64,000 nt of DNA from an uncultured Tenacibaculum sp. (GCF_947495995.1 NZ_CANMAX010000002.1:372001-436000), one strand, 5' to 3'. Positions 33,954 through 43,369 are shown, counted from the first letter of the stretch. A program made the numbers and translations. The notes: generated by a model not told the origin, from the letters alone.

Positions 33954-35297
33954 TTATCTTCTTCTAGATTTGTATTTTAAATCTCTAGCTTTAATCTTTT
34001 TAGTCCACATTTCTTTACCATCTTTATTCAAAATTTGAATGGTTAAAACTCGATCAGTACGAGGGCCACTAACTTTCATTAATCCAAAATTATGTTCACC
34101 AACTAAGGTTTCTTGTAATTTATAATTATTGAATTCTTCTTTACTTGCATGCGCTCCAGAAGTTAAAGGAGAACAAGTTAAATCATATAAAGGATAAACA
34201 CTACTACTTTCTTTCATAACACTTAAAGCTGTGTGATGACGATCTCCATCTAAGAAAATAACACCTTCAATTTTTGCTTCTCTAATTTTACGAATTAAAT
34301 AAGCTCTTTCCTTTGGAAAAGTAGCATAGTTTTCGTGCATTGCTTCAGAACTCAATACTTGACCTCCAATAGCAATAAATTTAAACGGAGCTCTACTAGA
34401 CGATAATGCATTAATTAACCAGTCTATCTGATCTTTACCTAACATTTGACGTTCACCTGTAAAATTCCTATTTGCAGTTCTATAATAACGATTGTCTAAT
34501 AAGAAAAAGTCTAAATCTCCCCATTGAAAAGAACCTGTAATTCCACCAGTTCCTAAAGCATCGTAATTAGGATTTCCCCAGAAAAGTTTAAACATTTCAG
34601 CAGCTGTATTTTTTAAAGGAAAACTTCCATCAGAATCGTTTGGTCCAAAGTCATGATCATCCCAAATTGCATAATTATGTGTAGAAGCTAATAATGGTTG
34701 TAATTCTTTTAAAGATCTTGTATGCGTATATCTATGTAAAAAACCAGTACGAGAATTCCAATCAGCTTCTCTTAAATATGTATTATCGCCTAACCATAGC
34801 ATAAAATCAGGTCTTTTAGAATGCATCGTTGTAAAAATCTCATAATTACTTCCATAAGGTTTTCCCGGTCTATCAAAACGCGTTTCATTAATATAAGTAC
34901 AACTTCCTATTGCAAAATTAATTTCAGGAGGATCTGTTCTCCACTGCCAAAGTGTTTGCGATTGAAATTCCATAGGATAATCTCGTTTCACTTTTTTACC
35001 ATTCACAAATACTTCATAAGTATATTTTTTTCCTGGTAAAACTTTATCTGCTACTAATTGAGCAACAAAACCATCTTTTTTATTGGTTGTAAAAACATCT
35101 GTTTTAAAGCGTTCTTTCGGATTTAATTTATCAAAATATTCAAAATGAACTTCAGAAGCTTTAGTAGTTTGAACCCATAATAAAACTTCACGCATCGTTG
35201 AATATCCTACCATCGGACCCGATTGAATTTTTTCTTGTGCAAATCCTACTAAGTTGGTTACTAATAGTAATCCAACAAGTAATAATTTTTTAGTCAT
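33954..35297 (-). CDS. PhoD-like alkaline phosphatase/phosphodiesterase
   Basis: The 447-residue secreted protein (signal 1-20, NLVGFAQ) carries the PhoD-family metallophosphatase blocks: an N-terminal Fn3-like domain (about 25-115), INFAIGSCTYIN, MLWLGDNTYLREADW, the central NYAIWDDHDFGPNDSDG, and GVIFLDGDRHHTALS. These supply the metal ligands (Cys, Asp, Asn, His) of the family. It is a periplasmic or surface phosphodiesterase or phosphatase. It converges on the second propeller gene and has a minus-strand -7 element (TAACTTTG, plus-strand 35338-35345) upstream. No Pho box was recognised. Confidence 0.85.
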   Translation of the reverse strand: MTKKLLLVGLLLVTNLVGFAQEKIQSGPMVGYSTMREVLLWVQTTKASEVHFEYFDKLNPKERFKTDVFTTNKKDGFVAQLVADKVLPGKKYTYEVFVNGKKVKRDYPMEFQSQTLWQWRTDPPEINFAIGSCTYINETRFDRPGKPYGSNYEIFTTMHSKRPDFMLWLGDNTYLREADWNSRTGFLHRYTHTRSLKELQPLLASTHNYAIWDDHDFGPNDSDGSFPLKNTAAEMFKLFWGNPNYDALGTGGITGSFQWGDLDFFLLDNRYYRTANRNFTGERQMLGKDQIDWLINALSSSRAPFKFIAIGGQVLSSEAMHENYATFPKERAYLIRKIREAKIEGVIFLDGDRHHTALSVMKESSSVYPLYDLTCSPLTSGAHASKEEFNNYKLQETLVGEHNFGLMKVSGPRTDRVLTIQILNKDGKEMWTKKIKARDLKYKSRRR

Positions 35298-35461
35298 GAA
35301 ATTAAAAATTAATACAATTAATGAATTGGTTATCTAACAAAGTTAAAGCTATTGTTTGATATAACGTTTTGTAAAACTAAAGAAACTATTATTTGAGTAT
35401 TAAAACATCATTTAAAATAACAATGAGTATATTTATATCACCAAATAAAATACTGTTACTA

Positions 35462-36301
35462 ATGAAATTACTTAATACTTTTATTGTATGCGCTGCACTA
35501 GCTTTAGTGGTGTCTTGTAAGGAAAAAACTGAAACTAAACCTAAAGTAGATGAAGTTGCTAAAGAATTACCTATTAAAGTAAAAGGAGAAGAAGTTACTT
35601 ATGTTTCTGATTCTACAAATTTAAAAGGATATATAGCTTTTGATGAAAACAAAAAAGGAAAACGACCAGGAATTTTAATAGTTCATGAATGGTGGGGACA
35701 TAATGATTATGTAAGAGAACGTGCAGACATGTTAGCCAAGTTAGGTTATACAGCCATAGCTGTAGATATGTACGGAGATGGAAAACAGGCAAATCACCCA
35801 GATGATGCAGGAAAGTTTGCAGGAAGTGTTATGAAAAATTTACCAGTAGCGAAAAATCGTTTTAATGCTGCTGTAGAATTATTGAAGAAACATGAATCTG
35901 TAGATGGTGAAAAAATAGCTGCTATTGGATATTGTTTCGGAGGAAGTGTCGCATTAACAATGGCAAACAGTGGATTTGATCTAGATGCTGTTGCTGCTTT
36001 TCACAGTGGAGTTGCTTTACCTGTCATGCCTAATAAAGATTTAAAAGCTCAAGTTTTAGTATGTAATGGAGCAGATGATCCTTTTGTAAGTCCAGAATCT
36101 GTTACAGCATTTAAATCTGCTTTAGATTCAATAGGAGCGAAGTACCAATATTTTTCTTATCCTGGAGCAAAACATAGTTTTACTTCAAAAACTGCAGATG
36201 CTAATGGAGAAAAATTCAATTTACCTTTAGCTTATAATGCAGAAGCAGATCAGAAATCTTGGAATAGCTTACAAGAGTTATTAAAAGAAGCATTTAAATA
36301 A
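35462..36301 (+). CDS. Dienelactone-hydrolase-family lipoprotein
   Basis: The ATG at 35462 is preferred because it yields a lipoprotein signal with lipobox VVSC (C19); a TTG-led extension 23 codons upstream has no such sense. The 279-residue alpha/beta hydrolase shows the DLH triad: Cys nucleophile C158 in IGYCFGGSVAL, acid D205/D206 in GADDPF and H238 in GAKHSF. The HEWWGHNDYVRERADMLA segment is typical of the family. DLH proteins with lipoprotein anchors in Bacteroidota are of unknown substrate. A strong terminator follows. Confidence 0.88.
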   Translation: MKLLNTFIVCAALALVVSCKEKTETKPKVDEVAKELPIKVKGEEVTYVSDSTNLKGYIAFDENKKGKRPGILIVHEWWGHNDYVRERADMLAKLGYTAIAVDMYGDGKQANHPDDAGKFAGSVMKNLPVAKNRFNAAVELLKKHESVDGEKIAAIGYCFGGSVALTMANSGFDLDAVAAFHSGVALPVMPNKDLKAQVLVCNGADDPFVSPESVTAFKSALDSIGAKYQYFSYPGAKHSFTSKTADANGEKFNLPLAYNAEADQKSWNSLQELLKEAFK

Positions 36302-36327
36302 TTTTAGAGTATGAATTTTACTTAAAA

Positions 36328-36366
36328 TAAAAACGCGAAAACTAATTATAGTTTTCGCGTTTTTTT
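36328..36366. terminator. Bidirectional terminator
   Basis: A perfect stem AAAACGCGAAAACTA / TAGTTTTCGCGTTTT with a short loop and flanking A/T runs separates the DLH gene from the convergent hydroxylase gene. Confidence 0.92.
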
Positions 36367-36380
36367 AATAATCTAAATCC

Positions 36381-37259
36381 TTATTTAGGAAGCCAATCTG
36401 GCGGTTTTATTAATACTAGGAACTTATTTTTAAATCCATGTACAGATTTCATTTTTTTACTCAAACGAGTAATTCCGTGGAAAAATACTTTGATAGGATT
36501 TGTACTATTTAACGGTTCTGAAATTCCGTATTTTACTGTTTCAACTTCAGGCTCAAAAGTCCCGAAGATTCTATCCCAAATAATTAAAATTCCTGCATAA
36601 TTTTTATCCCAATATTGCTTATTAGAACCATGATGCACACGATGATGAGATGGAGTATTAAAGATAAACTCAATAGGTTTTGTCAATTTCCCAATGATTT
36701 CTGTATGTAATAATGTTTGAAATACTTGTACAAAAACCTCTGAAAGTAATACCAAAATAGGATCGAAGCCTAACATTACAATTGGTAATGAAAATACAAT
36801 TGGCATAATAGCATCTAACGGACCAAATCGATATGCAACAGACATATTAAAATGTGGTGAACTGTGATGAACTGTATGTGTTGCCCAACCAATTCCTATT
36901 CTGTGCATGGTTCTATGTTCCCAATAATAAGCAAAATCAGCAAGTAAAATACATGAGATAATTGTAATCCAATTTAATTCTAAATGTGGTAAACTAAAGT
37001 TATTATACAACCAATAATAAACCTTAGTAATTGCTAATAAACCAAGAATAATTTCGATAAGAAAAAAAGCTCCAAAAGTGATAATATTGGCAATACTATC
37101 AAAAATTAATTCCTTATTTAAACGTTTTTGCCAAGCATATCTAATCAATTCTATAATAAAGAATGGCAGTATTATATATATTAAACTTAGGTCATTAAAT
37201 ATGTAGAACCAATAATTTACATCAATCCAATCTAGTTTTTCTGATAAATATTCAATCAT
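36381..37259 (-). CDS. Sterol-desaturase/fatty-acid-hydroxylase-superfamily protein
   Basis: This 292-residue membrane protein has four to five helices and the di-iron histidine boxes of the superfamily: HRTMHR (about 116-121), HTVHHSSPHFN and the late HRVHHGSNKQYWDKNYAG. The last box with the W-D-R-I-F-G-T-F continuation (IWDRIFGTFEPE) is diagnostic. Such enzymes hydroxylate or desaturate lipids or carotenoids with oxygen. It starts three bases after the stop of the small secreted-protein gene. A second, more distant member lies at 50906 in the siderophore region. Confidence 0.85.
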   Translation of the reverse strand: MIEYLSEKLDWIDVNYWFYIFNDLSLIYIILPFFIIELIRYAWQKRLNKELIFDSIANIITFGAFFLIEIILGLLAITKVYYWLYNNFSLPHLELNWITIISCILLADFAYYWEHRTMHRIGIGWATHTVHHSSPHFNMSVAYRFGPLDAIMPIVFSLPIVMLGFDPILVLLSEVFVQVFQTLLHTEIIGKLTKPIEFIFNTPSHHRVHHGSNKQYWDKNYAGILIIWDRIFGTFEPEVETVKYGISEPLNSTNPIKVFFHGITRLSKKMKSVHGFKNKFLVLIKPPDWLPK

Positions 37260-37262
37260 AAT

Positions 37263-37754
37263 TTATAATCTTTTCCAAGTTTCACTATCACTATATCCGA
37301 AATAATCATAACTTAAAATAAAGCTATTATTATCAATAATCTTAATGGTACAAGGAACATTGTATACATTATTCTCATATTTAATATTGTAAACTCCTTT
37401 ACCACTTTTACTTCCTACTGATGTTATGATCAGTATTTTTTTATTTTTTGCTTTCTCTCTATAACCTTCCATATCTATATATTCATAAGTATATGCATTG
37501 AAAGTATTTCCGTCTTTTTTAATATTATAAACTATAGCTCCTTTAAAAGTTTCAGAATTATAATTCACTTTCCATTTGCCAACTAACGTTTTAGTCTTTT
37601 TTATTTTATTTGTATCTGATGACTTTACAGGTATTTTTGAACTAGTAGTTGCATTCTCATTTTGCTGATTATTAGTATAACTAAAATATTGAGCTGTTCC
37701 TGTTAGCAATAGAATTACAAATACACTTCGAACTATTAATGTTGAGTTTTTCAT
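37263..37754 (-). CDS. Small secreted or membrane-anchored protein
   Basis: Unrecognised 163-residue protein. The N-terminus has one hydrophobic helix (RSVFVILLLTGTAQYFSY), which could be an uncleaved anchor, followed by a low-complexity linker and a beta-rich domain from about 58 onward (LVGKWKVNYNSETFKGAIVY ... TWKRL). The LVGKWK opening and W-x-R-L ending resemble lipocalin-like or DUF2147-type barrels, but this is a weak resemblance. It is co-directional and tightly spaced with the hydroxylase and VOC genes. Confidence 0.5.
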   Translation of the reverse strand: MKNSTLIVRSVFVILLLTGTAQYFSYTNNQQNENATTSSKIPVKSSDTNKIKKTKTLVGKWKVNYNSETFKGAIVYNIKKDGNTFNAYTYEYIDMEGYREKAKNKKILIITSVGSKSGKGVYNIKYENNVYNVPCTIKIIDNNSFILSYDYFGYSDSETWKRL

Positions 37755-37758
37755 ACAC

Positions 37759-38478
37759 TTAGTTGTTTATATTTTGAATATAAAAGAAGGCTTCAGTACC
37801 ATCAGAGCATAATTTTCGAGTTCCTTCATCAAAAATTAGTGATCCGCCATTTTCTTTAATGTTTTTTAATGTTGAATCAACATTCTCAACACTAAATGTG
37901 CAAATCCAATATTCATATTTACTTCGTATAGTTTCAGGAATTTCATGGATATTAGCTATATGTTCTTTGTCTGTATTAAACACTTCATAACTAGTTTTAT
38001 CAATACAATTGAAATTCCAATCAAACAACTTTTCATAAAAAGAAATTGCCTTTTCAATATTAGAAACATGAAGCTCATTAAATAGTAAACCACCATTTAA
38101 GTTATGATATCTAGCGTTTAGATAATTTCCATCGTAAATAGTAAATCCAGCACCTAAAGTATCTCTAATAAGTGCAACATTACCAAAAGAACTATCATGA
38201 GTTACTAATTCAATAATTCCACCAAGTTCTCTGGCTTTCTCTACACTTTTATCTACATCATTTACTTGAATGTAAGACATCCAAAATGCAGGCATTTTTA
38301 TTGCTTTAAACTTATCTGGAGTTTCATATAAACCTGCTACAGGTTTATCAGTTTTATAAGCTGTATAATATTCATTATCGTTTGCATACAACCAACCGAA
38401 AACATTTTCATAAAACTGTTTTGCTTTTTCTGGTCTGTAGCACGACAAATCGGCCCATATAAAATTATTCTGTTTCAT
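37759..38478 (-). CDS. Two-domain VOC (glyoxalase-like) protein
   Basis: The 239-residue protein is made of two vicinal-oxygen-chelate modules: residues about 4-115 (FIWADLSCYRPEKAKQFYENVFGW ... LGAGFTIYDG spread over the module) and about 125-238 (FNELHVSNIEKAISFYEKLFDW ... TEAFFYIQN). The K-A-x-x-F-Y-E-x-x-F-x-W helix recurs in both halves. Members act as dioxygenases, glyoxalases, resistance proteins or simple binders. Metal ligands are not complete, so catalysis is uncertain. Its promoter (minus strand) lies directly downstream of the Crp/Fnr gene. Confidence 0.8.
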   Translation of the reverse strand: MKQNNFIWADLSCYRPEKAKQFYENVFGWLYANDNEYYTAYKTDKPVAGLYETPDKFKAIKMPAFWMSYIQVNDVDKSVEKARELGGIIELVTHDSSFGNVALIRDTLGAGFTIYDGNYLNARYHNLNGGLLFNELHVSNIEKAISFYEKLFDWNFNCIDKTSYEVFNTDKEHIANIHEIPETIRSKYEYWICTFSVENVDSTLKNIKENGGSLIFDEGTRKLCSDGTEAFFYIQNINN

Positions 38479-38504
38479 ATCCGTTGTTATTGAATGTGAT
38501 ACTG

Positions 38505-38512
38505 CAAAATTA
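38505..38512 (-). promoter_or_regulatory. Minus-strand -7 element for the VOC operon
   Basis: Read on the minus strand this is TAATTTTG, 27 bases upstream of the VOC start, in the 77-base gap after the Crp/Fnr gene. Confidence 0.5.
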
Positions 38513-38555
38513 TAAGAGCTTTGTTTATCTTTTTTTGACCTATATCAAAATCGAA

Positions 38556-39137
38556 TTATTTTCTTATTCTACTTAATGTTTCTTGACTAATACCAAGCAT
38601 AGAAGCTATGTGTCCAAGATTTGCGATTTGTGTAATATTAGGAATTGCAGAAATTAATAAATCATATTTTTCTTTAGCAGATAAGAAGTAATAACCTTTA
38701 TAAAAATCATCTATTAAGGCCATTTGCTCTTCAACCAGTAAACGACCAAAACGTTCTAATTCTGGATAAAGCTTATATAAATCTTGCCATTTATCATATG
38801 TTATAGCAACAATTTCAGTTGCTTCAGTTGTTTCTAAATAGTCTTTTGAAGGAGTTTGTGACAAGTAACTGTGCCATGAAGTGAATATACCTCCAGTATA
38901 GATCCAATGGGTAATATCTTTGCCATTTTTATAAAAAAATGTTCTAACTGCGCCACTAATTATAAAATATAGTTCTTTACAGGTTTTACCTTCACTAACT
39001 AAATTTTCTCCTTTTTCTAAAGTTAAATATTCTATCCTGTCTACAATTGCTTCAGAAGCCTCATCAGATAAAGAGATATAATTATTTATAAAATTTATAA
39101 AATCAGCAGAGGAGTTGTTCATTTTTTGATCTATCAT
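38556..39137 (-). CDS. Crp/Fnr-family regulator
   Basis: The 193-residue protein has a cyclic-nucleotide-binding beta-roll (about 25-115, LTLEKGENLVSEGKTCKELYF and GAVRTFFYKNGKDIT) and a C-terminal winged helix-turn-helix with IANLGHIASMLGISQETLSRIRK at the extreme end. The cAMP phosphate-cassette residues are not clearly conserved, as in most Bacteroidota members, so the effector is unknown. It is divergent from the siderophore operon, separated by 109 bases, and could influence it. A second Met five codons in (39122) is an alternative start. Confidence 0.88.
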   Translation of the reverse strand: MIDQKMNNSSADFINFINNYISLSDEASEAIVDRIEYLTLEKGENLVSEGKTCKELYFIISGAVRTFFYKNGKDITHWIYTGGIFTSWHSYLSQTPSKDYLETTEATEIVAITYDKWQDLYKLYPELERFGRLLVEEQMALIDDFYKGYYFLSAKEKYDLLISAIPNITQIANLGHIASMLGISQETLSRIRK

Positions 39138-39210
39138 TCTAAAATTAAAGTTATAAAAATTACGTCTTTTTTAATCCTTTTTCCGTCATAATTTAATTGA
39201 AACTCATTAA

Positions 39211-39246
39211 TAATTTTGCTTTTATTATTAAGACTAAATAAAAATA
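39211..39246 (+). promoter_or_regulatory. Promoter and candidate operator of the siderophore operon
   Basis: The -7 element TAATTTTG (39211-39218) is followed at 39222-39240 by TTATTA-N7-TAAATA, an imperfect inverted repeat. Its right half and flank (CTAAATAAAAATAA, 39234-39247) are identical to the segment before the TonB receptor start (52946-52959), at nearly the same distance from the ATG. A shared regulator is likely. Confidence 0.5.
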
Positions 39247-40764
39247 ATGATTGTAAACGCAGCTCCTCCTTTTAAAGAATTGTCATTAAATAATTATCTT
39301 TTTAATGACGAGTCACTTAAACTATATGAAGATTACATATCTAAAACTTTAGATCATGTTCAAAAGTTTTTAGCGAATCGAAAGTTTTATAAAGGAGATG
39401 ATTTAGAGGAAATACGAAACAATAAAGAGAAAGCAAAACTAGTAAGTATAGCTAATTCAAGTCCTATAGACCATGTTTTAAATGAATTAAACTCATTATA
39501 TATAGAAAATGCAATTTGCTTTCATAATCCTAATTATGTGGCGCATTTAAACTGTCCTATTACTTTGCCATCTATTGTAGCAGAACTTATTGCTACAACT
39601 GTAAATACAGCAGTTGAAACATGGGACCAAAGTACTTCGGCAACTTTTATAGAACAAGAAGTCATTCGTTGGATTTGTAATGAATTTAGCTTTAATGATC
39701 AATCAGATGGAGTTTTTACTAGTGGTGGAACTCAATCTAATTTTATGGCTTTATTAATGGCCAGAGATCATTATGCTTTTGAGAACTTCGGAATCAACAT
39801 CAAACAGAATGGATGGTCTGAAGAAGTAAATAAATTCAAAATCTTCTGTTCAGAAAAATCACATTTCAGTATTCAAAAAAATGCAGCTTTATTAGGGTTA
39901 GGTTACGATGCTGTAATTCCGGTTAAAGTTGATGCTAAAATGCGAATGGATACTGAAGCTTTATACGTGGCCATTGAAAAAACAAAGCAAGAAGGAAACA
40001 TTCCTATTGCTGTTGTAGCTACGTTAGGAACTACAGATTACGGAAGTTTTGATCCGTTACAAACTATTGGGAAAATTGCTAAAGAGCAAAACATGTGGTT
40101 ACATGTAGATGGAGCTTATGGAGGCTGTTATGTATTAACAGAAACTCATAATCATCACTTTAAAGGTATGGATATGGTAGATTCTGTAACTGTAGATTTT
40201 CATAAAACATTATTCCAACCTGTTAGTTGTAGTGCATTTTTAGTTCAAGATAAAAGTCATTTTAAGTATGTGTCTTACTATGCAGATTATCTTAACCCTA
40301 TTGAAAATAAAGATATTGAGCGTCCTAATCTAATTGAAAAATCTATCCAAACAACAAGAAGATTCGATGCTTTAAAAGTTTGGTTAACCTTAAAAACTTT
40401 AGGAACTAAAACTATTGCAGCGTATTTAGAACAAGTTCATGAGTTAGCAAAGCAAGTATACGATTACATGAATGATAATCCGAATTTCGAACTTGCTCAT
40501 GTACCAGAATTAAGTACTGTAGTTTTTAGATATAAAAACTCTGAAGCAGCACACGAACCAACTCACGACGATGTGAATTTATATATCAAAAACACTTTGT
40601 TTAAAGCAGGTAAAGCTTCTATTGCAAGTACTAAACTAAATGGAAACATCTTCTTAAAATTCACTTTATTAAATCCTAAAAATACAATACAAAACTTATT
40701 GAATATTGTTCGAATGATAGAAGAAACAGGAAAACAATATCAACCAAAAACCGAATTATTATGA
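39247..40764 (+). CDS. PLP-dependent diamine-forming decarboxylase of siderophore pathway
   Basis: This group II (DABA/DesA-type) PLP decarboxylase of 505 residues should produce the diamine (cadaverine from lysine, or putrescine from ornithine) for a hydroxamate siderophore. Motifs: SGGTQSNFMALLMAR (PLP phosphate), the acid D288 in HVDGAYGG and the PLP-lysine K320 in VDFHKTLFQPVSC. The substrate amino acid cannot be read directly; cadaverine is favoured by the bisucaberin-type neighbours. It overlaps the hydroxylase gene by four bases (ATGA), as in known desferrioxamine and bisucaberin clusters. It heads the ten-gene run. Confidence 0.88.
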   Translation: MIVNAAPPFKELSLNNYLFNDESLKLYEDYISKTLDHVQKFLANRKFYKGDDLEEIRNNKEKAKLVSIANSSPIDHVLNELNSLYIENAICFHNPNYVAHLNCPITLPSIVAELIATTVNTAVETWDQSTSATFIEQEVIRWICNEFSFNDQSDGVFTSGGTQSNFMALLMARDHYAFENFGINIKQNGWSEEVNKFKIFCSEKSHFSIQKNAALLGLGYDAVIPVKVDAKMRMDTEALYVAIEKTKQEGNIPIAVVATLGTTDYGSFDPLQTIGKIAKEQNMWLHVDGAYGGCYVLTETHNHHFKGMDMVDSVTVDFHKTLFQPVSCSAFLVQDKSHFKYVSYYADYLNPIENKDIERPNLIEKSIQTTRRFDALKVWLTLKTLGTKTIAAYLEQVHELAKQVYDYMNDNPNFELAHVPELSTVVFRYKNSEAAHEPTHDDVNLYIKNTLFKAGKASIASTKLNGNIFLKFTLLNPKNTIQNLLNIVRMIEETGKQYQPKTELL

Positions 40765-42083
40765 ATAAAAATGTAGCAGATTTTATTGCAGTAGGAGTAG
40801 GGCCTTTTAATTTAGGTTTGGCTTGTTTAACAGATCCAATCGAAAATTTAAATGGAATTTTCTTAGATAAAAAAGAAAAGTTTGATTGGCATCCGGGAAT
40901 GTTATTACAAGATACAACGTTACAAATTCCATTTATGGCAGATTTGGTAACATTAGCTGACCCAACAAATAAATTCAGTTTCTTAAATTATATCAAAGAA
41001 AAAGGAAGAATGTATTCGTTTTACATTCGTGAAAACTTTCTGTTATTAAGAAATGAATACAATCAATATTGTCAGTGGGCAATTGAAAGATTATCAAATG
41101 TTCATTTTAATACAGAAGTGACTCATATTAATTATGATGAAAATCAAGGAATTTATATAGTTACATCTACTTGTAAAAAGACAAATGAAATAAAAATTTA
41201 TAAGGCTAAAAAATTAGTACTTGGTACAGGAACTCCACCTTATATTCCAGAGTGTTGTAAAAAACTAAAGGGAAAAGCAGTGCATTCTTCAGCATATTTA
41301 AATCATAAAGAAGAATTACAAAAGCAAAAGAAAATTACTGTACTAGGAAGCGGTCAGAGTGCTGCTGAGATTTTCTATGATTTACTACAGGAAATAGATA
41401 CTGTAGGATACGAATTAAATTGGATTACAAGATCTCCAAGATTCTTCCCTTTAGAATATTCTAAGTTAACATTAGAAATGACATCTCCAGAATATGTAGA
41501 TTATTTCTACAATTTATCTAGTGAAAAAAGAGATGATTTAATTAAAAATCAGAAACATTTATACAAAGGAATTAATAGTGATTTAATTGCTGCTATTCAT
41601 GAGACTTTATACACAAAAAGAGTTCTTTCTGAAGAACCATTAAAAGTTTCTTTAAGAACGAATACCGAGCTTATTGAAACAAAAATAGAAGACAATACAG
41701 TTACTTTAGAATTACATCAAGTTGAACAAGATAAATACTTTAAACATGAAACTGAAGGTCTTGTTTTAGCTACTGGATATTCTTACCAATTACCTGATTT
41801 TATAGAAGGTGTTTCTGAAAGAATTCAGTGGGATGATAAAGAACGTTTTGATGTAGCACGTAATTATAGTATAGATATTAATAAAAACGAAGTCTTTGTT
41901 CAAAATGCTGAACTACATACTCATGGTTTTGTAACTCCAGATTTAGGAATGGCAGCGTATAGAAACTCTTACATTATTAAAGAAATGACAGGAGTAGAAC
42001 ATTATTCTATTGAAAATAAAATTGCTTTCCAACAATTCGGTGTGAGTCAAGAAGAAGAAATTCTAATGAATTTAATCAATTAG
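40761..42083 (+). CDS. Diamine/lysine N-hydroxylase (SidA/IucD family)
   Basis: The 440-residue flavin monooxygenase N-hydroxylates the terminal amine to form the hydroxylamine later acylated to the hydroxamate. Visible: FAD-binding GVGPFNLGLACL near residue 12, the FMADLVTLADPTNKFSFLNY segment typical of IucD/SidA, the NADPH-binding VLGSGQSAAE (194-203), and the C-terminal LATGY motif followed by D-x-x-x-R. It is translationally coupled to the decarboxylase. By family position and neighbours the substrate is probably cadaverine or lysine; this is inference. A 104-base gap with a hairpin separates it from the exporter gene. Confidence 0.92.
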   Translation: MNKNVADFIAVGVGPFNLGLACLTDPIENLNGIFLDKKEKFDWHPGMLLQDTTLQIPFMADLVTLADPTNKFSFLNYIKEKGRMYSFYIRENFLLLRNEYNQYCQWAIERLSNVHFNTEVTHINYDENQGIYIVTSTCKKTNEIKIYKAKKLVLGTGTPPYIPECCKKLKGKAVHSSAYLNHKEELQKQKKITVLGSGQSAAEIFYDLLQEIDTVGYELNWITRSPRFFPLEYSKLTLEMTSPEYVDYFYNLSSEKRDDLIKNQKHLYKGINSDLIAAIHETLYTKRVLSEEPLKVSLRTNTELIETKIEDNTVTLELHQVEQDKYFKHETEGLVLATGYSYQLPDFIEGVSERIQWDDKERFDVARNYSIDINKNEVFVQNAELHTHGFVTPDLGMAAYRNSYIIKEMTGVEHYSIENKIAFQQFGVSQEEEILMNLIN

Positions 42084-42106
42084 TAAATATGTAAATCGTC
42101 GTTGCT

Positions 42107-42160
42107 AGTGAAATGTAATGAAGCAATCTATAGGCAACCAAGTAGATTGTTTCATTCACT
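42107..42160 (+). promoter_or_regulatory. Hairpin in the hydroxylase-exporter gap
   Basis: ATGAAGCAATCTA (42118-42130) pairs with TAGATTGTTTCAT (42143-42155) through one G-U pair, and AGTGA (42107-42111) with TCACT (42156-42160). There is no T tract, so this is more likely an mRNA-stability or processing element than a terminator. Confidence 0.5.
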
Positions 42161-42187
42161 GGTAAATGATGAAATTCAAACAAACAA

Positions 42188-43366
42188 ATGAAATTAAAAA
42201 ACTTTTTGATTTTAATGACTTTAGTTGCTGTTGTTAGCGATTATTTATTACATCCTTTTTACCCGCAATTTTTTGAATTGCGTTTTGGTGTAAAAGATCC
42301 AGAAATGGTTGGTTATTACTTTGCTGCGATATGCTTTATGGTAATGATTGCTTTCCCATTTTGGGCTTATGTTTCTAAGAAAGTTTCAGAGTTGAATATA
42401 TTAGTGTATACTCAGTTTGTAGCTGGAATTTTAGCATTATATTGCTTTTATACCAGTTCATACATCACTTTTTGGATTGTTTCTTTAGTAATGATTTTAT
42501 TCAAAGGAAGCTACCTTCTAGTATATCCTTACATTCTAAAAATAATAACAAAAGAAGAACATCCTAAAACCATTGGATTATTATCTGTTGTTGTGCATTT
42601 AGGCGGAATTTTAGGTGCAGTAATTGGCGGATTAATAGTAGATTTAATTGATCCTAGAAATATCTTTTTAATCATGGCTGCTGGAGATTTTATCCAAATG
42701 GCAATGAGCGGATATTTATTAAAGAGTGATAAATATGCTACAGGATTAATTGTTTCAGACGAAGTAGTAAATTCTGAAGAGAAATTTATTCCTAAAGGTT
42801 TTATTTTGAAATTGGGATTAATAACACTGATTTTATATTTCAGTGATTTCTTAATTAGACCGTTTTTCTCGTTGTATTGGGAGAGCTTTTCAGCATATAA
42901 AACTAAATTCATATCAGGAACAGTGTATGCGATTCCTGGATTTGTAGCATTAGTCACATTATGGATTAATAATAAAAGAAAAACTCAAGATGGTTATAAA
43001 GGTATTATCAATGCACTTTGTATCGCTTTAATCGGACTTTTTCTTCAAGGAATTCCTTCTGATGCTTTTGTAGTAATTGGTAGAATAGTTTACGGATGGG
43101 CAATTTTTCAAGGTGTTGTGAAATTCGACATTCTTTTATTCGAATTGAGTACACCAGATTCTTATGCTTTAGATTATAGTAAAATACATTTTTTTCAAAA
43201 TCTAGGAGTGTTATTAGCTTCATTAAGCGTAGGAGTAGTAGTTGAAAAATATGGACTACAAATACCGTTTTCTATTGCTTTAGGCGGATTTATACTAACA
43301 CTTGTTTTGTACTTCTTCGTATTTAAATCTGTAAGAATAACTCATAAAGAACTTGCTAAAACCTAA
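42188..43366 (+). CDS. MFS transporter, probable siderophore exporter
   Basis: The 392-residue protein has about 12 transmembrane helices in two halves, with GIILGAVIGGLIVDLIDPRN-like text (LGGILGAVIGGLIVDL) after helix 4 and a charged centre (DEVVNSEEKFIPKGF). This is the usual size and layout of small major-facilitator exporters in NIS siderophore clusters. It lies between the hydroxylase and the fused synthetase and so most likely secretes the finished siderophore. Direction and substrate are inferred from context only. Confidence 0.82.
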   Translation: MKLKNFLILMTLVAVVSDYLLHPFYPQFFELRFGVKDPEMVGYYFAAICFMVMIAFPFWAYVSKKVSELNILVYTQFVAGILALYCFYTSSYITFWIVSLVMILFKGSYLLVYPYILKIITKEEHPKTIGLLSVVVHLGGILGAVIGGLIVDLIDPRNIFLIMAAGDFIQMAMSGYLLKSDKYATGLIVSDEVVNSEEKFIPKGFILKLGLITLILYFSDFLIRPFFSLYWESFSAYKTKFISGTVYAIPGFVALVTLWINNKRKTQDGYKGIINALCIALIGLFLQGIPSDAFVVIGRIVYGWAIFQGVVKFDILLFELSTPDSYALDYSKIHFFQNLGVLLASLSVGVVVEKYGLQIPFSIALGGFILTLVLYFFVFKSVRITHKELAKT

Positions 43367-43369
43367 TCG

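Noticed and set aside
42529..42957. Antisense frame inside the MFS exporter
   Set aside because: Shadow of a strongly supported transmembrane gene; no independent signal.
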